A DNA stretch of 64,000 bases from contig NZ_FMAT01000001.1 in the NCBI RefSeq assembly GCF_900094805.1, forward strand, positions 940,196-1,004,195, read 5' to 3'. Under the pieces are notes generated by a model. The model did not search any database. It was not told the DNA's origin and saw nothing but the letters and a program-made list of their open reading frames with translations. A program made the translations under genes and the position numbers. Numbering within the stretch: position 1 is the first letter of the stretch; each line of letters starts with the position of its first letter. Shown here one piece after another: positions 28,193 through 34,949 of this stretch. Source of the stretch: Arthrobacter sp. NIO-1057 (GTDB lineage Bacteria > Actinomycetota > Actinomycetes > Actinomycetales > Micrococcaceae).

Positions 28193-29776
28193 TTAGTCAT
28201 TTGACATCGTCCCTACGGTGACCGTCGCAGTTTCTTCTTTACCATTACGCAGGTAACGAATTTCGGCTTGGCCGCCGGCCGCAATTTCACGAATAGCCGC
28301 GGTCACGGTTTGCGAATCACTCACTGTCCGTCCGTTGACCCCGGTGATCACGTCACCGGACTTCAAACCAGCCTTTTCAGCTGCCGAGCCGGAGCTCACT
28401 TCAACAACTTTGGCACCAACCGAGAAGGATGAAGTGCTTTGTTGGCCGTTGTCCTCGGCACCCTGAGCAGTGACCGTAGCTCCGAGCAGGCCGTGAGTTG
28501 CTGAACCATTGGCAATCAATTCCTCAGCCACGCGCTTTGCGTAGTCAATCGGGATCGCGAATCCGACACCGATTGATCCACCTTCATCGCTGGAACTCGA
28601 ACTGGAACCTGAAGATGCGATTGCTACGTTCACACCAATGATTTCTCCGCTAGCGTTCACTAGCGCACCACCCGAGTTACCGTGGTTGATTGCTGCGTCA
28701 GTCTGGATGACATTGACGTAGATAGAACCGCTGGACTGGGTTTGCTGTTGCTGCTGTTGCTCTTCTTGACCTGGGAACTGGAAGTTGAATTGGCTTCCAT
28801 TATCGCCATTGGATTGGTCGCTACTATCAGGAACAGCAGATGAAGCGATGGAAATCGTTCGATTCAGCGTCGAGATGATGCCATCGGTAACCGTTCCGCT
28901 CAGGCCTAGTGGTGCACCAATCGCTACTGCCGTATCGCCGACGTTCAAGTCAGCAGAAGAGCCTAAGGTTGCCGGAACAAGTCCATCAGCTTGGATGTTG
29001 ATAACTGCAAGATCCGACAGCGGGTCAGTTCCTACAACCTTGGCCGAGTGCACGGTACCGTCATTCATCTGAACGGTAATCGTAGGGTCAGCAACCTCGC
29101 CACCGAGGGTAACAACGTGGGTATTGGTCAGGATGTTTCCCTTGTCATCTAGCACAATTCCCGAACCAGATCCGCTACTACCGTTGCCCGATACTTCGAT
29201 GGTGACCACGCTCGGACTTGCCTTAGCTGCTGCTGCGGTGACTTCGGTGACCTTATCCGGGTTGTTGATCACCACGCCTTGCTGCGTGGTTGAGCTTCCC
29301 GAGGCGGTGGTGCTGCTGCCATCGTTTAGCAAGTAGGTAGTTCCGGCTGCGGTGGCACCGCCGATGAGCGCTGCGGCAACCATGCCAGCAATCAGAGTGC
29401 TTCCGGCAAAACGCTTCGTCCCTTTAGGCTGCTTCTCTGGAGGCACCGGATAGGTTGTCTGTGTGGTAGTTCCGCCAGCATATGGTGCGCCGTATGGAGA
29501 GTTGGACTGACTGACATGAGAGGCACTGTGCTGCGACTGGTACGAAGCTGCCGGCTGAGAAACTCCGGCTTGCTGAGTCGATGAGTTGATTGGCTCAGTG
29601 CGTGGCGACGAAGCGTAGTTATCTCCGGCGGGCTGTCCGTTGCCCTGCGCTTGGTTCAGTCGAGGGTAGCGTGCTGTTGGTTCATTGGAACCGCCAGCAG
29701 GAGTGTTCTCGTTGTTTGATGGCAGTGCAGAATCACCCAAGTTTTCTTCACGTGGCTCATTCGGGGTCTGGCTCAT
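28193..29776 (-). CDS. HtrA/DegP-like membrane-anchored serine protease with PDZ domain
   Basis: This is an envelope quality-control protease of the S1C family with 527 residues. The first 120 residues are a cytoplasmic, low-complexity Gln/Ser/Asn/Pro-rich region, followed by a membrane helix (about 126-148). The trypsin fold contains the catalytic triad His (ILTNTHVV), Asp (DPLSDLAVI) and Ser (NHGNSGGALV). A PDZ domain occupies about 425-520 (EKAGLKSGDVITGVNGRTV). An insert with a run of six Gln lies between the Asp and Ser segments. The ATG at 29776 has AGAGGG upstream. It is a single-gene unit. Mycobacterial PepD/HtrA proteins share this topology. Confidence 0.95.
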   Translation of the reverse strand: MSQTPNEPREENLGDSALPSNNENTPAGGSNEPTARYPRLNQAQGNGQPAGDNYASSPRTEPINSSTQQAGVSQPAASYQSQHSASHVSQSNSPYGAPYAGGTTTQTTYPVPPEKQPKGTKRFAGSTLIAGMVAAALIGGATAAGTTYLLNDGSSTTASGSSTTQQGVVINNPDKVTEVTAAAAKASPSVVTIEVSGNGSSGSGSGIVLDDKGNILTNTHVVTLGGEVADPTITVQMNDGTVHSAKVVGTDPLSDLAVINIQADGLVPATLGSSADLNVGDTAVAIGAPLGLSGTVTDGIISTLNRTISIASSAVPDSSDQSNGDNGSQFNFQFPGQEEQQQQQQTQSSGSIYVNVIQTDAAINHGNSGGALVNASGEIIGVNVAIASSGSSSSSSDEGGSIGVGFAIPIDYAKRVAEELIANGSATHGLLGATVTAQGAEDNGQQSTSSFSVGAKVVEVSSGSAAEKAGLKSGDVITGVNGRTVSDSQTVTAAIREIAAGGQAEIRYLRNGKEETATVTVGTMSND

Positions 29777-30016
29777 TTCATGCCCTCTTTCGAACTGTCG
29801 AATCTCTTGTGATTAATTATTCAGGTTTGGTCTGTGGCATCGAATTGTGGTGACTTTGCATCCCCTGTGAGTTAACTATTCTGGCAGCTGAATGTCGTAG
29901 ACGAGCTTCATTAGGCCAAATAGAATCAATTCTAAGTGTGAATCCAATCTCTGGATACACCAGATCGGGTACATCCTGATTTTAGTTTGACTTAGCTTTT
30001 CAGGCGGGAACACGAC

Positions 30017-32074
30017 ATGGGAATGAAGACTCGCAAATTCTTGACCGGTGCATTAGTAGCCTCGGCGATTTCTCTAGGGGTAGCTTCACCAGCGTTGGCC
30101 GAGTCACCGGTTACCATCCCGCCGGGCGACTTCGTTATCGACAATTCCGGTGTGCTCAGCTCTGACGAAGCTCGACTCGAACAGGAAATCAAGGAACTTC
30201 GCAACGATACTGGCTTCAGCCTATTCCTTGTCTACGTTGATGAATTCTCCAACCCAACGAAATCAGATGAATGGACCCAAGCTGTCGCAGAGAAGAAGGG
30301 TCTAGGGAAATCTGATGTCATTCTCACGGTTGCTACCCAGACCCGCCAGGCGTACTTTGCGGCCTCGGACAAGGGATCGCTAAAAGATGAAGACTCGAAG
30401 ATTTACCAATCACTTATCAGCCCAGCGCTCGGCAATAGTGACTGGGTTGGAGCAGCCGATGGGGCTATTGAAGGGATCAGAAATGCCGAAAGTGGCAGCG
30501 CAACCGGAAGTTCGTCTGGTGGAGGAAGCTTCGTGACTATTCTGTTGGTGATTGCTGCCCTGGCCGTTGGCGGATACTTCCTGCTCTCACGTCGAAGCCG
30601 GAAAAATACTCGGCCGTTCCCACCGCAGCAAAATGGCTACCCAGGCATGCCGGGAAGCCCTGCACCACAGCAACCTCTGATCCCCTTGGATCAGCTTCGC
30701 TTGCAGGCCGATCAGCTACTTGTTGCTGCCGACGATTCCATTCGTTCTTCGCAGCAAGAACTGGGTTTTGCTGAAGCTCAATATGGAAAAGAATCAGTTG
30801 CCGTCTTTGTCCAAGATCTGTCTAAGGCCAAAGAACACCTCACGGAGTCGTTCCGATTGCAGCAACAGTTGGACGACGACATTCCTGATACTGAAGCAGA
30901 CCAGCGTACATGGCTCAACGAAATCATCAACCGTTGCCAAGAAGTCAATCAGACCTTGCAGTCCCACGCCGACGAATTCAAGGCACTGCGACAGCTCGAA
31001 CAGAATGCCGAAGCGCGAATCGCTGAAATCAAAGCAAATCAAGAGCCACTAAATCAGAGACTGTCTGCCCGCGTAGCTGACTTGGAGCAGTTGTCGAATA
31101 AATACGATCCAAGCGCCGTAAGCCAAATCAAGGACAACGCGCAACAAGCCGGTGAACGCCTAACCTTTGCTGCCTCGGCCCTGCAGCAAGCGTCAGAAAA
31201 ACTTGCGACTAACCGGTCGGACGCCGCAGTATTGATACAGAATGCCGAAGAAGCACAGGACCAAGTCGATGTGCTACTGGAAGCCATCAAAAAAGCAGAC
31301 GAGTCATTGCAACAAGCAGAACAAGATCTTCGAGCAGCCATCGCTTTGGCCGAACGTGATCTTGCGCAAGCAAAAGCCACTTTCGCATCCGGCACCGGTT
31401 CGGACCTTGCAGGTCCTATCGCAGGGGTTGAAAGTGCCCTCGGGACTGCACGGCAGGCTACCGCTAGCGGCAAATACAATCCTCTGGCCCTGATCACACT
31501 GCTGGACGAGGCAACCACTCCCCTATCTCAAGCTCTGACAGGCTTGCGAGACCGTGCCCAACAGGCTCAGGCAGCCCGCAATCAGTTGCAGTCGCTCTTG
31601 CACACTGCGACTTCCCGTATCAACGGCACCGATGACTACATCCGTGCACGTCGAGGTGGCGTCCGAGCATCGGCACGTACGCGTCTGGCCGAAGCCCAAC
31701 GAACTTTGGACGAAGCACATTCCTTTGCAAACTCGGACCCTGCTCGTGCAGTTGCTGCAGCACAACGCTCCATTCAGTTAGCGGATCAGGCCGCGCAAAT
31801 GGCCGAGAACGATGTCAGCGGCTTCGATGGCTTCGGTAACGGCCCCGGAATGGGTGGTTACGGCCGAGGTCGTGGCGGCGTATTCGACGGGGTAGGTGGT
31901 GCTGTCCTTGGTGGCATTCTCATCAACACGATCCTCGGCGGTGGTCATCACGGTGGCGGCCATTCTGGAGGCAACGACGGCTTCTTCGGCGGTGGCGGCT
32001 TCGGTGGCTTCGGCGGTGGCGGTGGCGGATTTGGAGGAGGTGACTTCGGTGGAGGCGACGGAGGTAACTTCTAA
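30017..32074 (+). CDS. TPM-domain membrane protein with long coiled coil and Gly-rich tail
   Basis: The 685-residue protein starts with a signal peptide (cleavage expected after ASPALA, about residue 28) and a TPM domain (about 35-155; VIDNSGVLSSDEARLEQEI, LFLVYVDEF, GKSDVILTVATQTRQ), which in other proteins binds calcium or acts as a phosphatase-like module. A membrane helix follows (about 174-194, VTILLVIAALAVGGYFLL). Then comes a region rich in Gln, Glu and Ala of about 370 residues that is almost certainly coiled coil, and finally a Gly-rich tail (GGFGGFGGGGGGFGG pattern, with His). With this topology the TPM domain is outside and the coiled coil inside the cell. The pspA-family gene starts 70 bases downstream. 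Confidence 0.9.
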   Translation: MGMKTRKFLTGALVASAISLGVASPALAESPVTIPPGDFVIDNSGVLSSDEARLEQEIKELRNDTGFSLFLVYVDEFSNPTKSDEWTQAVAEKKGLGKSDVILTVATQTRQAYFAASDKGSLKDEDSKIYQSLISPALGNSDWVGAADGAIEGIRNAESGSATGSSSGGGSFVTILLVIAALAVGGYFLLSRRSRKNTRPFPPQQNGYPGMPGSPAPQQPLIPLDQLRLQADQLLVAADDSIRSSQQELGFAEAQYGKESVAVFVQDLSKAKEHLTESFRLQQQLDDDIPDTEADQRTWLNEIINRCQEVNQTLQSHADEFKALRQLEQNAEARIAEIKANQEPLNQRLSARVADLEQLSNKYDPSAVSQIKDNAQQAGERLTFAASALQQASEKLATNRSDAAVLIQNAEEAQDQVDVLLEAIKKADESLQQAEQDLRAAIALAERDLAQAKATFASGTGSDLAGPIAGVESALGTARQATASGKYNPLALITLLDEATTPLSQALTGLRDRAQQAQAARNQLQSLLHTATSRINGTDDYIRARRGGVRASARTRLAEAQRTLDEAHSFANSDPARAVAAAQRSIQLADQAAQMAENDVSGFDGFGNGPGMGGYGRGRGGVFDGVGGAVLGGILINTILGGGHHGGGHSGGNDGFFGGGGFGGFGGGGGGFGGGDFGGGDGGNF

Positions 32075-32144
32075 CCCGTCGATATAGATTGACCAGCAGT
32101 TCTTGCACTATCAGCGATATTTTGACTAACAGAAAGGTCCAATC

Positions 32145-32876
32145 ATGACCAAGCAATCAATCTTCGGACGTATCTCACAACTAGCCAAAGCAAACATCAA
32201 TGCCCTGCTGGACTCAGCAGAGGATCCGCAAAAAATGATGGATCAGATGGTGCGCGACTACAACGACAACATTGCTGAAGCCGAACAGGCCATCGCCCAG
32301 ACTATCGGTAACCTGCGCATGCTGGAAGACGACTACCGTGAAGACGAACAAGCCGTCGCTGAATGGAGTAACAAGGCCCTCGCCGCGTCAAACAAGGCCG
32401 ATGAGTTCCGCTCCGCTGGCAAGACCGATGATGCCGCCAAGTTTGATAATTTGGCCAAGGTTGCCATCCAGCGTCAGATGCAGGCTGAATCCGAGATGAA
32501 GTCCGCGGAGCCGACTCTTGCCTCCCAGCGCGAAATCGTGGACAAGCTGAAGACCGGCCTGAACCAGATGAAGGAAAAGCGCACGGAGCTGGCAAGCAAG
32601 CGCGATGAACTGATCGCCCGTTCGAAGGCAGCGCACGCACAAAACCAGGTCAATGAAGCTGTCAAGGCCGTGAACATCATGGACCCTTCCAGCGAGATTG
32701 GACGCTTCGAGGAAAAGGTGCGACGCGAAGAAGCTCGGGTACGAGGAGCTGCTGAGCTCGCTTCTTCAAGCTTGGATGCCCAGTTTGAGTCTTTGGAAGA
32801 CCTAGGCGAGCAGACCGAGGTTGAAGCTCGCCTTGCTGCTTTGAAGTCCAAGCAGGCTGGAGCAATCGAAGGCTAG
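32145..32876 (+). CDS. pspA: PspA/IM30 (ESCRT-III-like) membrane-stress protein
   Basis: The 243-residue protein is all alpha-helical and belongs to the PspA/Vipp1 family that assembles on stressed inner membranes. The amphipathic start (SIFGRISQLAKANINALLD), the segment AEDPQKMMDQMVRDYN and the hairpin region with VQRQMQAESEMK-like sequence are typical. The ATG follows AGAAAGG at good spacing. It lies directly after a TPM-domain membrane protein with a coiled coil of a kind that could contact PspA. A strong hairpin follows at 32904. The two genes are likely cotranscribed as an envelope stress unit; partnership is inferred from linkage. Confidence 0.94.
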   Translation: MTKQSIFGRISQLAKANINALLDSAEDPQKMMDQMVRDYNDNIAEAEQAIAQTIGNLRMLEDDYREDEQAVAEWSNKALAASNKADEFRSAGKTDDAAKFDNLAKVAIQRQMQAESEMKSAEPTLASQREIVDKLKTGLNQMKEKRTELASKRDELIARSKAAHAQNQVNEAVKAVNIMDPSSEIGRFEEKVRREEARVRGAAELASSSLDAQFESLEDLGEQTEVEARLAALKSKQAGAIEG

Positions 32877-32903
32877 AGCAGTGGGCTCGTAGTTCGTATC
32901 TTT

Positions 32904-32940
32904 CGGTGGTGTGTTGGCGCAGAGCGCCGGCACACCACCG
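32904..32940 (+). terminator. Terminator after pspA
   Basis: Arms 32904-32920 and 32924-32940 pair over 17 positions including two G-T wobbles, with a three-base loop, followed by a T-rich stretch (attgttt). It ends the TPM-PspA unit. Confidence 0.85.
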
Positions 32941-32962
32941 ATTGTTTAAAGTGTTAAACAAA

Positions 32963-32990
32963 AAATGGAGATCCTTTCGGATCTCCATTT
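32963..32990 (-). terminator. Terminator of initiator tRNA copy 1
   Basis: A 12-pair stem (32963-32974 with 32979-32990) and a four-base loop, followed on the minus strand by TTTTT. It sits 9 bases past the tRNA 3' end. Confidence 0.9.
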
Positions 32991-32999
32991 CCACTTTCG

Positions 33000-33073
33000 T
33001 GGCGGGGAGAGGATTTGAACCTCTGACCTCCGGGTTATGAGCCCGGCGAGCTACCGAACTGCTCCACCCCGCG
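33000..33073 (-). tRNA. Initiator tRNA-fMet (CAT), copy 1
   Basis: A complete cloverleaf can be drawn on the minus strand: seven-base acceptor stem, D arm AGC..GCT, anticodon stem with the three consecutive G-C pairs of initiators (GGG-CTCATAA-CCC), anticodon CAT, and T arm AGAGG-TTCAAAT-CCTCT. The first base C faces C at position 72, a mismatch at 1-72 being the other hallmark of initiator tRNA. CCA is not encoded. It is followed by a T-run terminator at 32963-32990. Confidence 0.96.
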
Positions 33074-33221
33074 TCGGTAAATACAACACTACCAATCAGT
33101 GAATGACTTGGCTAATTGAGAGACAGTGTCCTTTATCACCCGGCCCGTTCGGGTAAGACTGTCGGAAAGGTTCACGATGCCGGCGCGAGTGCCACAACTG
33201 AAATATCCTTATATACAAAAA

Positions 33222-33243
33222 TGGAGACCCTCTCGGATCTCCA
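33222..33243 (-). terminator. Terminator of initiator tRNA copy 2
   Basis: Nine pairs (33222-33230 with 33235-33243), including one T-G wobble that preserves the stem despite substitution relative to copy 1, followed by TTTTT on the minus strand. Confidence 0.85.
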
Positions 33244-33255
33244 CTTCCACTTTCG

Positions 33256-33329
33256 TGGCGGGGAGAGGATTTGAACCTCTGACCTCCGGGTTATGAGCCC
33301 GGCGAGCTACCGAACTGCTCCACCCCGCG
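33256..33329 (-). tRNA. Initiator tRNA-fMet (CAT), copy 2
   Basis: The 74 bases are identical to copy 1, with the same initiator features: three G-C pairs next to the anticodon loop and a C1-C72 mismatch. About 30 bases upstream of its 5' end also match copy 1 closely, suggesting a shared promoter design. Confidence 0.96.
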
Positions 33330-33376
33330 TCGGTAAATACAACATTACCAACTGATGAACTCAATATCCAATTGAG

Positions 33377-33840
33377 GAGAGTGACCTTGATCGCAAGGGG
33401 CTCACCTTCAAATTTCATGGACACTTATGCGTCGCATACGTAATAAAGCACTGAAGTTTTCTGCATGACGTCAGACTGATCAAGGGCAGAAAACGTACAG
33501 AAGTTCGAATCTCGTAGCTTCTAATGGCACGCCTCGGCCATGTGTGGCCTTCGCGACCACCTTGCCTGTCTGAGTCACGCCAGACCGCATCTTCTCAGCA
33601 ACACCACTCGCCTAGACCGGGCTGGAAACAAGGAACTGATACATCACCGTAAGTGTCAAATGACATCCTTCACCGTGCGTCAGAGATTACCTTCTACCTC
33701 CGCGACGGCCTTCCTACTAAAGGATGATTTACCTCAAGGATCGATCTTTTTACGGCAATTAAAATTGAGTTTCAGCAAGAAGTTCCGTATCTAACCCCAA
33801 GTAGAAGTACCTTCTGCGTAAACTCAAAATAATCACGACT
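33377..33840. other. 464-base stretch without a supported gene
   Basis: The stretch between tRNA copy 2 and the small membrane-protein gene is visibly lower in GC than its surroundings and has stops in all frames. The longest frame (33540-33794, 84 codons) has no ribosome binding site and looks random. It may be decayed sequence. The promoter for the gene at 33854 is probably in its right part. Confidence 0.6.
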
Positions 33841-33853
33841 GGAAGGCTATCCG

Positions 33854-34036
33854 ATGTACTTAGTTATCGGACTCGTACTCGCCCTCACCATTGCTTTTGG
33901 TAGTCCGTACCTCTGGGACTCTTCAGAGAATCCCTCTCTCCTCGCTTCCCTAACAACCGCAGTCGCTTTCGTGGTGCTCTGCGGAGGTGGCCTACTGCTC
34001 GATCGCCGACGTAAGAAGAAACACTCCACCTCTTGA
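33854..34036 (+). CDS. Small basic two-helix membrane protein, unknown function
   Basis: I do not recognise this 60-residue protein. It has two hydrophobic segments (about 2-20 and 31-49) separated by a short polar loop (WDSSENPS), and ends in a strongly basic tail (DRRRKKKHSTS), which by the positive-inside rule places both ends in the cytoplasm. The ATG has a clear GGAAGG seven bases upstream, which supports it as a real gene. The next gene starts 10 bases after the stop. Small basic membrane proteins of this sort occur as immunity or accessory factors next to secreted toxins, but no similarity supports that here. Confidence 0.65.
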   Translation: MYLVIGLVLALTIAFGSPYLWDSSENPSLLASLTTAVAFVVLCGGGLLLDRRRKKKHSTS

Positions 34037-34046
34037 AGGGCGCACG

Positions 34047-34608
34047 ATGAAACTCTTAGGTAAAGCAAACTATTGCCATTCTTGTCACGGTAGCCCTCGC
34101 AGTCAGCTCTGCGGGAACGACTTTTGCAAACCCAACTGAGCCCAAACCTTCAGATCAATCCACCTCGGAAGTTTCAGAAAAACTGAGCGAAGAAACTAAA
34201 GCCGGTTTGAACTATGTATTACAGACTAAAGAACCTGCAGCTGTAAGGAAGAATTCATCCACGGTTGAGCAGGACTACGAATTTTCGAAAAACTCGACTC
34301 TAACCATCGTTCAAGATGCTAAGGCTCCTATTGACGTTGCTAACCCGGCCCTTAGTGCTGGGCAAGACTCGAATGGCTTCTACATAGACATGTCTCCAGC
34401 CGACCAGCGATCTTTTATCAATGGTGGCAGCGCCTTGATTCTGGCCTCGATAGGGGCTCTTATGGGGCCGTTTGCGATTGCAGCCCTTCCAATTTTGGGC
34501 TCGAATATAACTCCGCAGCTCGAAGGCCTAGCTTGCGCTAATGACAATAAAACAATGCGGTTCTACTACACGCTCGACGGCAACGCAGTGTCTTCCAGAT
34601 GTATCTAA
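34047..34608 (+). pseudogene. Secreted protein gene with a frameshift in the signal-peptide region
   Basis: An ATG at 34047 with AAGGG upstream begins MKLLGK and then runs to an early stop. The next frame, open from 34060, gives KQTIAILVTVALAVSSAGTT, a convincing signal peptide ending at FA-NP (about 34125), and continues without interruption to 34608. Removing one base around 34061-34067 joins both into one protein of about 186 residues. The mature part has a polar propeptide-like region, a hydrophobic Gly/Ala segment (GGSALILASIGALMG) and two cysteines near the C-terminus (LACAN, SRCI). I cannot name the family. The frame from the TTG at 34207 alone has no ribosome binding site. A sequencing error or true mutation are both possible. 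Confidence 0.65.
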
Positions 34609-34777
34609 CGACTAATTGCTCGCAAGTAGGTTCGTGAAACGGTGGGGATAGGTCATTTACCTACCCCCACTTTCTTATCGAGAAGATGCCCCAACGCAAA
34701 CGTTGATGGGGTTCCGTCCGGAGTTACCTTCTATTCTGTGAAACATTGGGAACATCCGAATGAGGCCAGATAAGCAA

Positions 34778-34805
34778 AAATGGAGACCCTCTCGGATCTC
34801 CATTT
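34778..34805 (-). terminator. Terminator of initiator tRNA copy 3
   Basis: Twelve-pair stem (34778-34789 with 34794-34805, one wobble) followed on the minus strand by TTTTT, the same design as at copies 1 and 2. Confidence 0.88.
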
Positions 34806-34815
34806 TCGGCTTTCG

Positions 34816-34889
34816 TGGCGGGGAGAGGATTTGAACCTCTGACCTCCGGGTTATGAGCCCGGCGAGCTACCGAACTGCTCCACCCCGCG
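34816..34889 (-). tRNA. Initiator tRNA-fMet (CAT), copy 3
   Basis: The mature sequence is identical to the other two copies. Upstream sequence differs from copies 1 and 2: on the minus strand TTATCT, a good -10 hexamer, lies a few bases before the tRNA 5' end, so this copy has its own promoter. It sits 60 bases beyond the stop of the UPF0182 gene. Confidence 0.96.
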
Positions 34890-34949
34890 ATGACTAGATA
34901 ATTCTTGCATCATCGCGGAGTGAAAGCAAATCGGACGGCTCGTGTCTGC

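Larger units (their letters stand above)
32961..33120. repeat. Tandem duplication unit, first copy
   Basis: This 160-base block, containing an initiator tRNA, its terminator and about 47 bases upstream of the tRNA, aligns without gaps to 33217-33376, with a period of 256 bases. The tRNA itself is identical, and divergence increases outward. Confidence 0.85.
33217..33376. repeat. Tandem duplication unit, second copy
   Basis: This is the partner of 32961-33120. The tRNA is identical, the terminator stem keeps pairing through a G-T wobble, and upstream bases 33330-33376 match in a gapless alignment with many substitutions. Confidence 0.85.

Noticed and set aside
33490-33530. A gttcgaatc sequence resembling a tRNA T-loop
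   Set aside because: Flanking arms do not pair and no acceptor or anticodon stem can be drawn, so it is not a tRNA remnant that I can support.
33540-33794. 84-codon open frame between tRNA copy 2 and the small membrane protein
   Set aside because: It lacks a ribosome binding site, has random-looking composition and no recognisable domain.
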